A stretch of 64,000 nucleotides of DNA from Micromonospora olivasterospora (GCF_007830265.1 NZ_VLKE01000001.1:1302001-1366000), one strand, 5' to 3'; positions 16,831 to 28,005 are shown, numbered from the stretch's first letter. Notes: generated by a model from the sequence alone, not told the origin. Made by a program: numbers and translations.

Positions 16831-18801
16831 ATGCGTCTGTCGTCCCCGCTCCGCCGGCCCCGTCCAGCGCGCTCCCGCCGGTGGCTCGTGGCGCTCGCCG
16901 CCACCGCGCTGGCCCCGGGCGTGCTCGTCGGCTGCTCGGACTCCGACGGCCCGGACCGCGCCGTGGACGCCTTCCTCGCCGGTTGGCGCACCAGCGACCT
17001 CCAGACCGTCGGCTTCATCAGCCCCGCGGGGTCCAAGCTCCCGGCGGCCGACGTGGCCAAGGAGATCAGGGAACTCTCGGGCGAGCTGGTGGCCACCCCG
17101 CCGGCGCTGCGCCGCACCGGCGACCCGAAGATCACGGCCGACATCGCCACGTCGGGCTTCCGGGTGGAGTGGACGCTGCCGGGCGGGGCCCGCTGGGAGT
17201 ACGACCGCGAGGTTCGCCTCCACCGGGGCGGCGACGGCCAGTGGCAGGTGATCTGGGAGCCGAAGGTGATGCACGAGCAGCTCACGGCAGGCGACCGGCT
17301 CGGGCTGCGTCGTGACACCGGCCCCCGCGCGGGCGTGCTGGACGGCGGTGGCGCGCCCATCGTCGCGCCCCGGCCGGTGGTCCGGGTCGGCCTCCAGCCG
17401 GGTGAGGTGACCGACGTCAAGGCGGTGACGAGGCAGCTCGAGGCCGCGTTCCGCGCGGTACGGCCGGCGATCACCCCGCCGGTCGACCTGTCCGACCTGC
17501 CGAAGCGCCTCGCCGACGCGGACGACGGCGCGTTCGTCGAGGTGGTGACGCTGCGCGAGGAGGCGTACCGGCAGATCAAGTCCCGCATCTACGACCTGCC
17601 CGGCACCAAGTTCCAAACTGACAAGCTCGACCTGGCACCCACCCGCGAGTTCGCCCGGGCCCTGCTCGGCTCGGTGGACCCGGCCCAGGCCGACGACCTG
17701 GCCGCCCACCCGGAGCGGTATCAGCAGGGCGACCTGGTCGGCCACGGCGGCCTCCAGGGCCGCTACGACGAGCGGCTGCGCGGCGCCCCGGGGCTGACCG
17801 TGCTCGTCGAGCGCCGCGAGCCGGACGGGACGCTGAAGCCCACCGGCACCGAACTGTTCCAGCAGGAGCCGAAGCCCGGCCAGGCGGTGAAGACCACCCT
17901 CGACGTGATGACCCAGAACGCCGCCGACGCCGCGCTGCGGGGCGAGAAGCGCCGTGCCGCCCTGGTGGCGGTGCGGATCAGCGACGGCGCCGTGCTGGCC
18001 GCCGCCAACGGCCCCGGCCCGGCCGGCGAGAACCTCGCCTTCACCGCCCAGGTGCCGCCCGGGTCGACGTTCAAGATGGTCAGCGCCCTCGGCCTGCTCG
18101 ACCGGGGCGCGGTCACCCTGGACGGCCCGGTCGACTGCCCGAAGGCGTTCGCGGTGGAGGGCCGGTCGTTCAAGAACTCCGACAACTTCGAGCTGGGCAT
18201 GGTGCCGTTCCGCACCGACTTCGCCCGATCCTGCAACACGGCGTTCGCGGCGCTCGCCCCGAAGCTCGGCCCCGACGGCCTCGCCCAGGCCGGCCGGGCC
18301 CTCGGGCTGGAGGGCGAGTGGGACCTGGGCGTGGACGCGTTCCCCGGCAAGGTCTCCGCCAACGGCCCCCCGGTCGAGCAGGCCGCCGCCGCGTTCGGCC
18401 AGGGCACCACCGTGGTCAGCCCGCTGGCCATGGCCGCCGCCACCGCGGCGGTCGCCCGGGGCCGTTGGGAGCAGCCGAAGCTCGTCCTCGACCCCGCCCC
18501 GGCCAAAAGCGCCCCCGCCGGGCCGCAGCTGCGGGCCGAGTCGGTCGAGCCGCTGCGGACGATGATGCGCGAGGTGGTCACCGCGGGCACCGCGACGGCG
18601 CTGAAGGACGTCCCCGGCGCACCGGTACACGGCAAGACCGGCACCGCCGAGTACGACGACAACCCGGCGCACACCCACGCCTGGTTCGTCGGCTGGCAGG
18701 GCGACGTGGCCTTCGCGGTCTTCGTCGAGAAGGGCGGGGCGAGCACCGACAGCGCGGTGCCGATCACGGAACGCTTCCTGCGCGGTCTGCGCGCCCGCTG
18801 A
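16831..18801 (+). CDS. Penicillin-binding protein (lipoprotein transpeptidase)
   Basis: 656 residues. Signal sequence with a lipobox-like end (ALAPGVLVGC). An NTF2-like MecA_N domain (about 40-150), a PBP dimerisation domain (about 180-350), then a transpeptidase domain with all three motifs: STFK (Ser412/Lys415), SCN (467-469) and KTGT (602-605). Class B, monofunctional D,D-transpeptidase acting outside the membrane in peptidoglycan cross-linking. ATG 16831 follows GGAAGGACC. It is divergent from gdh; the 288-base gap should hold both promoters, but no clear elements were seen. Confidence 0.92.
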   Translation: MRLSSPLRRPRPARSRRWLVALAATALAPGVLVGCSDSDGPDRAVDAFLAGWRTSDLQTVGFISPAGSKLPAADVAKEIRELSGELVATPPALRRTGDPKITADIATSGFRVEWTLPGGARWEYDREVRLHRGGDGQWQVIWEPKVMHEQLTAGDRLGLRRDTGPRAGVLDGGGAPIVAPRPVVRVGLQPGEVTDVKAVTRQLEAAFRAVRPAITPPVDLSDLPKRLADADDGAFVEVVTLREEAYRQIKSRIYDLPGTKFQTDKLDLAPTREFARALLGSVDPAQADDLAAHPERYQQGDLVGHGGLQGRYDERLRGAPGLTVLVERREPDGTLKPTGTELFQQEPKPGQAVKTTLDVMTQNAADAALRGEKRRAALVAVRISDGAVLAAANGPGPAGENLAFTAQVPPGSTFKMVSALGLLDRGAVTLDGPVDCPKAFAVEGRSFKNSDNFELGMVPFRTDFARSCNTAFAALAPKLGPDGLAQAGRALGLEGEWDLGVDAFPGKVSANGPPVEQAAAAFGQGTTVVSPLAMAAATAAVARGRWEQPKLVLDPAPAKSAPAGPQLRAESVEPLRTMMREVVTAGTATALKDVPGAPVHGKTGTAEYDDNPAHTHAWFVGWQGDVAFAVFVEKGGASTDSAVPITERFLRGLRAR

Positions 18802-18924
18802 CCGCCCGCCGGATCCGCCGTCGCCGCGCCACCGCTACTCCCCGAGAGGCGGTGTGGCCGGTGTGGACAGCGCGCCCGTTCCGGCGGAGACATGTTGTGG
18901 GGGGCGGGCCCTGTGGGGCGCGAG

Positions 18925-20220
18925 TCAGGCGATGCCGGCGGCGGGCGGCGGCTCGACGTCCGGATCCGGGCGCGCGTCGCCCCGCAGCGGTAGGGCGTCC
19001 TTGCCGGCCGGCAGGGCCTCGTCCGGGTCCGGCAGGGCGTCGTCCCGGACCGGCGGGGGGACCCGGCGTAACAGGCCCGGCCCGGCCGACGCGGGCGGAC
19101 CCACCGGTTCCAGCGACGCCCCGAGGGACGCGGGGCCGGTGCGGTTGACGAAGCCGCGGGGCTGCCCCGGCTCGACCGGGTCCGCTGCCGGCTCGTCGAC
19201 CGGTTCGGCGGGCTCGGCGAAGCCGACGGTGACGGAGGGGCGGCGGGCGGAGGACCGGCGCGGTGCGGGCGGCGCGGCCGGGAGCAGCCGGGGCGGCACC
19301 GCGCGCGGGGCGGTGACCGGCGTCAGCCCCGCCACCAGGGTGTTGACGATCTCTGCGGCGTACGCGCCGTCCGGGTCGTAGTCGGGGTCGAAGACGGTCA
19401 GCTCGACGCCCAGGCAGTGCGGCGTGTCCACCAGGCCGGCCAGCAGGATCTCCAGCTCGGCGAAGGCGATGCCGCCCGGGTCGGGCGCGTCGACCGCCGG
19501 CATCACCGCCGGGTCGAGCACGTCGACGTCGATGTGCACCCAGTAGCCGGCGCAGTCGGCCAACTCCTCGTGCGCCCACTGGGCGGTGCGGGCCGCACCC
19601 TCGGCGCGCAGCGCCGGTACGGGCCGGGTGGTGATCCCGGCGGCCTGCAGGTCGAGGCGGTACTCGTCCTGGGCCCGGATGCCGAGGACCACCACGTCGA
19701 TGTCGCGGAAGTACGGGCGCCGCCCCTCGATCGCGGTCAGGTCGGCCTGCCCGCGCCCGGTGACCAGGGCCAGGTCCTCCCCCGCCGCCGCGCCGACGTA
19801 CGAGGCGTTGCCGGGGTGCCGGAAGTCGGAGTGCCCGTCGACGAAGACCAGCCCGATCCGGCCGCCGACCGCCTCGCCGAGCCGGTGCATGGCCAGCGCC
19901 GAGCCGAGCAGGATCGAGCAGTCACCGCCGAGAACCAGCGGGAACTCGCCCCGGTCGATGATCGCGCCGATCCGGTCGGCCAGCGCCGCCGAGTACGCGG
20001 CGATCTCCCGCGCGTGGCAGACGCCGTCGCCGGGGCGCCAGTCGCCGGGGTCGTACCGGGGCGGGGTCAGGCAGCCGGCGTCCCGGGCCCGCAGCCGGGC
20101 GAGCAGGCCCTGGTCGCGCAGCGCCCCCGGGGCCTTCACGCAGCCGGGGACCGAGGTCAGCGTCGGCGGGCGCAGGCCGAGGTTGGACGGCGCGTCGAGG
20201 ACGGCGATGCGGCGCGTCAT
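18925..20220 (-). CDS. Arginase/agmatinase-family ureohydrolase with long C-terminal extension
   Basis: 431 residues. Residues 1-305 are a ureohydrolase fold with metal-binding motifs GGDCS (about 98-102), DGHSDF and HIDVDVLDP. In canonical arginases the first motif is GGDHS; here the His ligand position is Cys, so metal occupancy or substrate may differ. The last 120 residues are Pro/Ala/Asp-rich, without family homology that I recognise, and look disordered. Substrate cannot be told from sequence: arginine, agmatine, guanidinobutyrate or formiminoglutamate are options. Next gene upstream on the same strand is the thioredoxin-TPR gene, 64 bases away. Confidence 0.8.
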   Translation of the reverse strand: MTRRIAVLDAPSNLGLRPPTLTSVPGCVKAPGALRDQGLLARLRARDAGCLTPPRYDPGDWRPGDGVCHAREIAAYSAALADRIGAIIDRGEFPLVLGGDCSILLGSALAMHRLGEAVGGRIGLVFVDGHSDFRHPGNASYVGAAAGEDLALVTGRGQADLTAIEGRRPYFRDIDVVVLGIRAQDEYRLDLQAAGITTRPVPALRAEGAARTAQWAHEELADCAGYWVHIDVDVLDPAVMPAVDAPDPGGIAFAELEILLAGLVDTPHCLGVELTVFDPDYDPDGAYAAEIVNTLVAGLTPVTAPRAVPPRLLPAAPPAPRRSSARRPSVTVGFAEPAEPVDEPAADPVEPGQPRGFVNRTGPASLGASLEPVGPPASAGPGLLRRVPPPVRDDALPDPDEALPAGKDALPLRGDARPDPDVEPPPAAGIA

Positions 20221-20284
20221 GGGCTCCCGTCCTCGGTGGGTCGGGCGGGCCGGCGACGCCGGCCCGCGCTGGCGTACGGCGGAA

Positions 20285-21205
20285 TCAGAACAGGGCGCTG
20301 GCCAGGGCCCGGCGGGCGGAGGCGACGGCGGGGTCGTCCGGCCCGGCGATGGTGAAGAGGCCGACCAGGTGCTGGCGGACCTTGTCCCGGTCGTCGCCGG
20401 CGGCGCGGCGCACCAGGCCGACCAGCCGGGCGTACGCCGCCTCGGCCTGGCCGCTGAGCACCTCGATGTCGGCGGCGAGCAGGTGGGCGTCCACGTCGTC
20501 GGGGTCGGCCTCGGCGGCGGCCAGCGCGGCTCCCGGGTCGGCCCCGGCCACCCGGCGGGCCAGCCCGACCTGAGCGAGGCCGGCCTCGGCCGCGACGTCC
20601 CCCGGCGCCTCGGCGAGGATCTTCCGGTACGCGTGCTCGGCCGCGTCCAGGTCCCCGCTCATGAGGGCGTCGTCGGCCTCGTCGAGGCGCGGGTCCACCT
20701 GCTCGGCGACGGCGACGCCGCCGGCCTTGAGCACCGCGGAGATCCACTGCCGCAGCTGGGCCTCGGGAACCACCCCGGAGAACGCGTCGACCGGCTGCCC
20801 GCCGACCACCGCGTAGACCATCGGGATGCCCTGCACCCGGAACATCTGGGCGAGCCGCGGGTTGGCGTCCACGTCCACCTTGGCGAGCACCCAGGCGCCG
20901 CCGCCCTCGACCGCCAGCCGCTCCAGCACCGGCGAGAGCTGCTTGCAGGGCTGGCACCACTCGGCCCAGAAGTCCACGACCACGGGGGTGCTGAGCGAGC
21001 GCTCGAGGACCTCGGACTGGAAGGTCGCCTCGGTCACGTCCATCACGGTGGCCCCGCCACCGGTCGCGCCGCCCGGCGCGCCGGCGGGCGGACCGGCCTG
21101 GGCCGGTGTGCTGGGACGGGCGGGGGTGGGCGCGGTGCTGCGCAGTGCGCTGAGGTCGACCGCGCCGCGGGTGAAGATCGACGAGGTGATCCGTGGGTCG
21201 CTCAT
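20285..21205 (-). CDS. Thioredoxin-TPR protein (YbbN/CnoX-like co-chaperone)
   Basis: 306 residues. After a Pro/Ala-rich linker, a thioredoxin fold at about 58-165 contains the active-site motif WCQPC in [21 protein letters not shown]; the cis-Pro region reads [13 protein letters not shown]. The C-terminal 130 residues are TPR-like helices ([33 protein letters not shown]). This is the architecture of YbbN/CnoX, a redox-linked holdase that protects proteins and hands them to chaperonins. Unlike E. coli YbbN (SXXC), both Cys are retained, so disulfide chemistry is possible. Confidence 0.9.
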   Translation of the reverse strand: MSDPRITSSIFTRGAVDLSALRSTAPTPARPSTPAQAGPPAGAPGGATGGGATVMDVTEATFQSEVLERSLSTPVVVDFWAEWCQPCKQLSPVLERLAVEGGGAWVLAKVDVDANPRLAQMFRVQGIPMVYAVVGGQPVDAFSGVVPEAQLRQWISAVLKAGGVAVAEQVDPRLDEADDALMSGDLDAAEHAYRKILAEAPGDVAAEAGLAQVGLARRVAGADPGAALAAAEADPDDVDAHLLAADIEVLSGQAEAAYARLVGLVRRAAGDDRDKVRQHLVGLFTIAGPDDPAVASARRALASALF

Positions 21206-21327
21206 GGTTACCTAGTCTCGCACGGACACTGCCCAAGTCAGTTCAGCCGCGACGGCGACACCTGTGACTCTCGCGGCTGGTCGTCGGCGGTGCCGGGCCT
21301 CGCCCGGCACCGCCGGCGCGCGCCCGG

Positions 21328-23016
<1,689 letters not shown>

Positions 23017-23069
23017 GGGCAGGGCTCCTCCTCGAGTCCTCGTCTGAAGACCGAGTGTAGAGCCCGAGC

Positions 23070-23085
23070 CTGAACGATCGCTAAG
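23070..23085. promoter_or_regulatory. Putative shared operator, site 1 (icmA)
   Basis: CTGAACGATCGCTAAG, 54 bases upstream of the icmA start. Near-palindromic and similar to sites upstream of thiolase/epimerase (25947), the Hbd double gene (37094) and hbd (50165). Resembles the CNAACGNNCGTTNG pattern I recall for PaaR-type TetR repressors. Confidence 0.55.
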
Positions 23086-23093
23086 CCAGTTTC

Positions 23094-23124
23094 GTACCGG
23101 CCGGTAATCCGCCCGGCCGGGTAC
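23094..23124 (-). terminator. Hairpin downstream of the Asp23 gene
   Basis: GTACCGGCCGG (23094-23104) pairs with CCGGCCGGGTAC (23113-23124) with one bulged base and an 8-base loop, 25 bases past the stop of the minus-strand Asp23 gene. Confidence 0.5.
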
Positions 23125-23148
23125 GCCTCGGGCGGCGGGCGCGGCCGG

Positions 23149-23562
23149 TCAGGCGACGGGCGCGGCCGGGTCGCCCATCGCCACGTCGTCGACCCGAATG
23201 TTGATCTCGTCGACCCGCAGCCCGTACGCCTCGACGGCCTCCGTCACCCTGGCCCGGACCGCGTCGGTCACCTGCGGCACCGGCTGCCCGGCGTCGATCA
23301 CGATCACCAGGTTGACCACGGCGGCCCCGTTGGTGACGTGGGCGGAGCAGCCCCGCCGGGCGTCGCCCACCTGGTCCAGCCCGACCTTGTCGAGCACGGC
23401 GTTGAAGAACCGGGCCACGTCGCCGCCCAGCTCGGCCACCCCGGGCACCGACTTCGCGGCGGCCACCGCGATCTTCTCCACCATCTCGTCGGAGACGAGC
23501 GTGCTCCCGCCCGCCACCGCGTCCGGCGTCACCGACAGCTCCTGGGTCGCCTCGTCAGCCAT
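23149..23562 (-). CDS. Asp23/Gls24 family envelope-stress protein
   Basis: 137 residues from ATG 23562 (GGGGAGAG ribosome-binding site); an in-frame extension to 23589 is less likely. Asp23 domain: VSDEMVEKIAVAAAKSVPGVAELGG, VNLVIVIDAGQPVPQVTDAVRARVTEAVEAYGLRVDEINIRVDDV. Cytoplasmic proteins of this family are abundant, often membrane-associated and linked to envelope stress or alkaline shock. It lies between icmA and meaB on the same strand; a functional link to the mutase genes is not evident. Confidence 0.88.
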   Translation of the reverse strand: MADEATQELSVTPDAVAGGSTLVSDEMVEKIAVAAAKSVPGVAELGGDVARFFNAVLDKVGLDQVGDARRGCSAHVTNGAAVVNLVIVIDAGQPVPQVTDAVRARVTEAVEAYGLRVDEINIRVDDVAMGDPAAPVA

Positions 23563-23650
23563 GCTCTCCCCAACCGCAGACACGCGCACCGCCCCACGGA
23601 TGCGTGAGGCGGTGCGAGCGTACTAGCTCCGGGCGTCCGGGGTGGACACC

Positions 23651-24646
23651 TCAGGAGCCGAGCTGGGACAGCAGCTCGTCGGCTGCCGCGTACGGGTCGA
23701 GCGCCCCCTCCGCCACCTTCGCCGCGAGCGTGGGCAGCTCCGTACCGTCGCGCAGCGAGCCGATCCGGTCGCGCAGCGCGCCGAGCGCGATCGCCTCGAT
23801 CTCGGCGGCGGCCCGCGCCTCCCGGCGACGGCGCAGTTCGCCGTGCCGCTCCAGCCAGTCGCGGTGCTTGCCGATCGCGGCGGCGACCTCGTCGATCCCC
23901 TCGCCGCGGGCGGCGATCGTGCGGACCACCTGCGGCCGCCACTCGCCCGGGCCCCGCTCGCCCAGGGCGATCATGCCCTGGATGTCGCGGACCGTGGCGT
24001 CGGCGCCGTCCCGGTCGGCCTTGTTCACCACGAACACGTCGGCGATCTCCAGGATGCCGGCCTTCACCGCCTGGATCGCGTCGCCCATGCCGGGGGCCAG
24101 CAGCACCAGGGTGGTGTCCGCCAGCGAGGCGACCTCCACCTCGGCCTGCCCCACGCCGACCGTCTCGACCAGCACCACGTCGCAGCCGGCGCCCTCCAGC
24201 ACCCGCACCGCCTGCGGCGTGGCCGCGGAGAGCCCGCCGAGGTGGCCCCGGCTGGACATCGAGCGGATGTAGACGCCCGAGTCGGTGGCGTGGTCCTGCA
24301 TCCGCACCCGGTCGCCGAGGATCGCCCCGCCGGTGAACGGGCTGGACGGGTCGATGGCCAGCACGCCGACCCGGCGCCCGCGCGCCCGCAGCGCCCGGAC
24401 CAACTCGTTGGTGGTGGTCGACTTGCCCACCCCGGGCGAGCCGGTCAGGCCCACCACCTGCGCCTGACCCGCGTACGGGGCGAGCGCCGCGGCGACCCGC
24501 GGCAGCACCTCGTCGCCGGACTCGACCAGGGTGATCAGCCGGGCCACCGCGCGGGGGTCGCCCGCGCGAGCCCGTTCCACCAGCATCGGCACGTCCCGGC
24601 TGCGCCGCACCGGGAGGCCGACCTGCTCCACCTGTTCGCTGCTCAC
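23651..24646 (-). CDS. meaB: Methylmalonyl-CoA mutase-associated G-protein chaperone MeaB
   Basis: 331 residues, GTG start (GTGAGCAGCGAACAG). G3E-family P-loop GTPase: Walker A GLTGSPGVGKSTT, base-recognition NKAD (VFVVNKADRDGAD), and the ArgK/MeaB context VLETVGVGQAEVEVASLADTTLVLLAPGMGDAIQAVKAGILEIADV. MeaB loads AdoCbl on, and protects, B12-dependent acyl-CoA mutases; its location between thiolase and icmA, with a second mutase at 44.5 kb and an adenosyltransferase at 51.7 kb, fits that. It may serve both mutases. A short dispersed repeat fills the gap upstream of its start. Confidence 0.93.
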   Translation of the reverse strand: MSSEQVEQVGLPVRRSRDVPMLVERARAGDPRAVARLITLVESGDEVLPRVAAALAPYAGQAQVVGLTGSPGVGKSTTTNELVRALRARGRRVGVLAIDPSSPFTGGAILGDRVRMQDHATDSGVYIRSMSSRGHLGGLSAATPQAVRVLEGAGCDVVLVETVGVGQAEVEVASLADTTLVLLAPGMGDAIQAVKAGILEIADVFVVNKADRDGADATVRDIQGMIALGERGPGEWRPQVVRTIAARGEGIDEVAAAIGKHRDWLERHGELRRRREARAAAEIEAIALGALRDRIGSLRDGTELPTLAAKVAEGALDPYAAADELLSQLGS

Positions 24647-24663
24647 TGTGCGTTCTCTGTTCG

Positions 24664-24704
24664 CGACTGCGGGGCTCGCAAAACCGGCTCGCTCCTCGCG
24701 CTCA
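24664..24704. repeat. Short dispersed repeat, intergenic copy
   Basis: Contains CGACTGCGGGGCTCGCAA and, six bases later, CTCGCTCCTCGCGCTC. It sits between the thiolase stop and the meaB GTG start. A close copy lies inside the double Hbd gene at 36067-36101, exactly between the two domains. Confidence 0.8.
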
Positions 24705-24713
24705 CTGCGTCCC

Positions 24714-25913
24714 TTACTGACCGGTCTCGCCCGGGGCCGGGACGTGGATGATCAGGGCGTCGCCCTGGCCGCCGCCGCCGCACAGCGCCGCCGCGCCGGT
24801 GCCGCCGCCGCGCCGCTTCAGCTCCATCGCGAGGGTGAGCACCAGCCGGGCGCCGGACATGCCGATCGGGTGGCCGAGCGCGATCGCCCCGCCGTTGACG
24901 TTCACCCTGTCCGGGCTGATGCCCAGGTCGCGGGTGGACTTGATGCCGACGGCGGCGAACGCCTCGTTGATCTCGACGAGGTCGAGGTCGGCGATGGTCA
25001 GGCCGGCCTTGCGCAGGGCGTGGTTGATCGCGTTGGAGGGCTGCGAGTGCAGGGAGTTGTCGGGGCCCGCCACGTTGCCGTGCGCGCCGACCTCGGCCAG
25101 CCAGGTCAGCCCCAGCTCCTTGGCCTTCGCCTTGCTCATCACGACCACGGCGGCGGCGCCGTCGGAGATCGGCGAGGAGCTGCCGGCGGTGATCGTGCCG
25201 TCCTTGCTGAAGGCGGGACGAAGCCTGGCCAGCCCCTCCACCGTCGTGTCCGGGCGGATGCCCTCGTCCTCGCTGATCACCAGCGGGTCGCCCTTGCGCT
25301 GCGGGATCGCCACCGGGGTGATCTCGTCGGCGAAGTGGCCGTTCTTCTGCGCGGCGGCGGCCCGCTGGTGGCTGGCCGCGGCGAACGCGTCCTGCTCCTC
25401 GCGGGTGATGCCGTGCTTCGCGCCGTGCCGCTCGGTGGACTCGCCCATCGAGCAGCAGTCCCAGGCGTCGGTCAGCCCGTCCAGCGCCATGTGGTCCTTG
25501 ACCGTGACGTCGCCGTACTTGTAGCCGGATCGCTGGCCGAGCAGCAGGTGCGGGGCGTTGGTCATCGACTCCATGCCGCCGGCCACCACGATGTCGAACT
25601 CGCCGGCCCGGATGAGCTGGTCGGCCAGGGCGATCGCGTCCAGGCCGGAGAGGCAGACCTTGTTGATCGTCAACGCCGGCACCGACATCGGGACGCCGGC
25701 CTCGACCGCTGCCTGCCGGGCCGGGATCTGCCCGGCGCCGGCCTGCAGCACCTGGCCCATGATGACGTACTGCACCTGCTCGGGGGCCACCCCGGCGCGC
25801 TCCAGCGCCGCCTTGATCGCGATGCCGCCGAGCTTCGTCGCCGGGAGGTCCTTGAGGTTGCCCAGCAGGCGCCCCATGGGGGTCCGCGCGCCGCTGACGA
25901 TCACCGAAGCCAT
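24714..25913 (-). CDS. Acetyl-CoA C-acetyltransferase (thiolase II)
   Basis: 399 residues, full length for a biosynthetic or degradative thiolase. Catalytic residues visible: nucleophilic Cys in [18 protein letters not shown], His in [11 protein letters not shown] and the terminal Cys loop [12 protein letters not shown]. It condenses two acetyl-CoA to acetoacetyl-CoA, the first step toward crotonyl-CoA and the ethylmalonyl-CoA pathway, or cleaves 3-ketoacyl-CoA. GGAGG lies before ATG 25913. Divergent from the epimerase gene, with a candidate operator in the 62-base gap. Confidence 0.93.
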   Translation of the reverse strand: MASVIVSGARTPMGRLLGNLKDLPATKLGGIAIKAALERAGVAPEQVQYVIMGQVLQAGAGQIPARQAAVEAGVPMSVPALTINKVCLSGLDAIALADQLIRAGEFDIVVAGGMESMTNAPHLLLGQRSGYKYGDVTVKDHMALDGLTDAWDCCSMGESTERHGAKHGITREEQDAFAAASHQRAAAAQKNGHFADEITPVAIPQRKGDPLVISEDEGIRPDTTVEGLARLRPAFSKDGTITAGSSSPISDGAAAVVVMSKAKAKELGLTWLAEVGAHGNVAGPDNSLHSQPSNAINHALRKAGLTIADLDLVEINEAFAAVGIKSTRDLGISPDRVNVNGGAIALGHPIGMSGARLVLTLAMELKRRGGGTGAAALCGGGGQGDALIIHVPAPGETGQ

Positions 25914-25946
25914 TGCCCGCCTCCGAGGGGGTGCCGACCTGTACGC

Positions 25947-25962
25947 CTTAACGATTATTCGG
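25947..25962. promoter_or_regulatory. Putative shared operator, site 2 (thiolase/epimerase divergent region)
   Basis: CTTAACGATTATTCGG (reverse complement CCGAATAATCGTTAAG), 34 bases from the thiolase start and 14 bases before the epimerase ATG. A CAGACT hexamer at 25964-25969 ends six bases before ATG 25976 and no ribosome-binding site is present, so the epimerase mRNA could be leaderless with this operator just upstream of its -10. Confidence 0.55.
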
Positions 25963-25975
25963 TCAGACTAGCGCC

Positions 25976-26443
25976 ATGCCTGAGAACTCCCCCGTCGAGA
26001 CCGCTGCCGACTATGTCACAGACATCGGCCTGCTCCGCATCGACCACGTCGGAATCGCGGTCGCCGACCTGGACACCGCGATCGACTTCTACCAGCGGAC
26101 GTTCGGGATGCGCTGCGTGCACGTCGAGACGAACGTCGAGCAGGGCGTACGCGAGGCGATGCTGGCCGTGGGCCCGACCGCCGAGGGCGGCTGCGTCCAG
26201 TTGCTCGCCCCGTTGAGCCCGGAGTCGACCATCGCGAAGTTCCTGGACCGCAAGGGGCCGGGCATCCAGCAGGTGGCGTACACCGTGGCGGACGTCGACG
26301 CGGCCTGCGCCGCGCTGCGCGAGCGCGGAATGCGGCTGCTCTACGAGACCCCCCGCCGGGGCACCGCGAACTCCCGGATCAACTTCGTCCACCCCAAGGA
26401 CGCCGGCGGGGTCCTCGTCGAACTGGTCGAGCCCGCCCGCTGA
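25976..26443 (+). CDS. mce: Methylmalonyl-CoA epimerase
   Basis: 155 residues, VOC fold with two beta-alpha-beta-beta-beta units. Metal ligands are recognisable: His in LLRIDHVGIAVADLDTAIDFYQ, the central VAYTVADVDAACAALRERGMRLL, and Glu in GGVLVELVEPAR; NFVHPKDAGGV is the family signature. It interconverts (2R)- and (2S)-methylmalonyl-CoA (and ethylmalonyl-CoA in pathways that use Ecm). Divergent from the thiolase, and the nearest gene to ccr. No Shine-Dalgarno sequence before ATG 25976; probably leaderless. Confidence 0.92.
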   Translation: MPENSPVETAADYVTDIGLLRIDHVGIAVADLDTAIDFYQRTFGMRCVHVETNVEQGVREAMLAVGPTAEGGCVQLLAPLSPESTIAKFLDRKGPGIQQVAYTVADVDAACAALRERGMRLLYETPRRGTANSRINFVHPKDAGGVLVELVEPAR

Positions 26444-26464
26444 GTCCCGCCCGACCCACGGCCG

Positions 26465-26573
26465 CTAGCGCCGACATGGCGGTGTCCGTAGGCCCCGGAT
26501 ACCGCCATGTCGCCGACAGAGCGCCCGCCCCAACAAAAGCACGGCCGGTGCCGAATGTGTCGGACGACGACAT
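26465..26573. repeat. Dispersed palindrome-box element
   Basis: CGACATGGCGGT (26472-26483) and ACCGCCATGTCG (26501-26512) form a 12-bp inverted repeat. The underlying boxes (degenerate ATGTCGCCGACAT at 26465 and 26507, another near 26561) match the repeat family at 8.7-9.3 kb. The element fills most of the gap between mce and ccr and could act as a terminator for mce. Confidence 0.7.
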
Positions 26574-26649
26574 GGCGGCCGACGCGCACCGGTGCCGACG
26601 ATGGCAGCACCCAGGCCCCGGCGCGGGTGCGGACGAACGGAGGATCACC

Positions 26650-28005
26650 GTGCAGCACATCCTCGAAGCGATCATGACGGCGGAGGGCTCCGACCAACCC
26701 GGGCGGCACCTCGCCGCCGTCGCCGGCCTGCCGGTGCCCGAGAGCTACCGGGGCGTGGTGGTACGCGCCGACGAGACCCGGATGTTCGAGGGCCTGGCCA
26801 CCCGGGACAAGGACCCGCGCAAGGCGCTGCACGTCCAGGAGGTGCCGACCCCGGAACTGGGGCCCGGCGAGGCGCTGGTCGCCGTCATGGCCAGCGCCGT
26901 CAACTACAACACCGTCTGGACCAGCATCTTCGAGCCGGTCTCCACCTTCACGTTCCTCCGGCGCTACGGCCGGATCTCCCCGCTGGCCGCCCGGCACGAC
27001 CTGCCGTACCACGTCGTGGGGTCGGACGCCGCCGGCGTGGTGCTGCGCACCGGCCCCGGGGTGACCCGGTGGAGGGCCGGCGACGAGGTGGTGGCGCACT
27101 GCCTGTCGGTGGAGCTGGAGGACGCGGCGGGCCACGACGACACGATGCTCGACCCGCAGCAGCGGATCTGGGGCTTCGAGACCAACTTCGGCGGGCTCGC
27201 CGAGCTGGCCGTGGTCAAGGCCAACCAGCTCATGCCGAAGCCGCGCCACCTGAGCTGGGAGGAGGCGGCCAGCCCGGGCCTGGTCAACTCCACCGCGTAC
27301 CGGCAGCTGGTCTCGCCCCACGGGGCGAACATGAAGCAGGGCGACGTGGTGCTGATCTGGGGCGCGTCCGGCGGCCTGGGCGGCTACGCCACCCAGCTGG
27401 CCCTGAACGGCGGGGCGATCCCGGTCTGCGTGGTGTCCTCGCCCGACAAGGCCGAGCTGTGCCGCCGGATGGGCGCCGAGCTGGTCATCGACCGGGCGGC
27501 GGAGAACTTCCGGTTCTGGCGGGACGAGCACACCCAGGACCAGGACGAGTGGCGGCGCTTCGGCGAGCGGATCCGGGAGCTGACCGGCGGTGCGGACCCG
27601 GACATCGTCTTCGAGCACCCGGGCCGGGAGACCTTCGGCGCCAGCGTCTACGTCGCCAAGCGCGGCGGCACCGTCGTCACCTGCGCGTCGACCAGCGGCT
27701 ACCAGCACCAGTACGACAACCGCTACCTCTGGATGCACCTCAAGCGGATCGTCGGCAGCCACTTCGCCAACTACCACGAGGCGTGGCAGGCCAACCGCCT
27801 CGTGGCGCTCGGCCGGATCCACCCGACCGTGTCGCGGACGTACCCGCTGGAGCAGACCGGCCAGGCGGCGTACGAGGTGCACCGCAACCTGCATCAGGGC
27901 AAGGTCGGGGTGCGCTGCCTGGCGCCGGCCGACGGCCTGGGCGTACGCGACCCGGAACTGCGCGCGCGGCACGAGGACGCGATCAACCGGTTCCGCGGGC
28001 GCTGA
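26650..28005 (+). CDS. ccr: Crotonyl-CoA carboxylase/reductase
   Basis: 451 residues, MDR superfamily. NADPH-binding loop WGASGGLGGYATQLA; residues associated with CO2 binding in this family appear conserved: Asn in AVNYN, Phe-Glu in WGFETNFGGLAEL and His in IVGSHFANYHEAWQAN. It reductively carboxylates crotonyl-CoA to (2S)-ethylmalonyl-CoA (and acrylyl-CoA to methylmalonyl-CoA), the committed step of the ethylmalonyl-CoA pathway and a source of polyketide extender units. GTG 26650 is chosen because GGAGGATC lies just upstream and the N-terminus matches the family length; the open frame extends to 26476 through the palindromic repeat. Confidence 0.95.
   Translation: MQHILEAIMTAEGSDQPGRHLAAVAGLPVPESYRGVVVRADETRMFEGLATRDKDPRKALHVQEVPTPELGPGEALVAVMASAVNYNTVWTSIFEPVSTFTFLRRYGRISPLAARHDLPYHVVGSDAAGVVLRTGPGVTRWRAGDEVVAHCLSVELEDAAGHDDTMLDPQQRIWGFETNFGGLAELAVVKANQLMPKPRHLSWEEAASPGLVNSTAYRQLVSPHGANMKQGDVVLIWGASGGLGGYATQLALNGGAIPVCVVSSPDKAELCRRMGAELVIDRAAENFRFWRDEHTQDQDEWRRFGERIRELTGGADPDIVFEHPGRETFGASVYVAKRGGTVVTCASTSGYQHQYDNRYLWMHLKRIVGSHFANYHEAWQANRLVALGRIHPTVSRTYPLEQTGQAAYEVHRNLHQGKVGVRCLAPADGLGVRDPELRARHEDAINRFRGR

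Noticed and set aside
24664..24704. Short dispersed repeat considered as a promoter
   Set aside because: A copy is translated inside the double Hbd gene, and no -35/-10 pair is visible; better described as a repeat.
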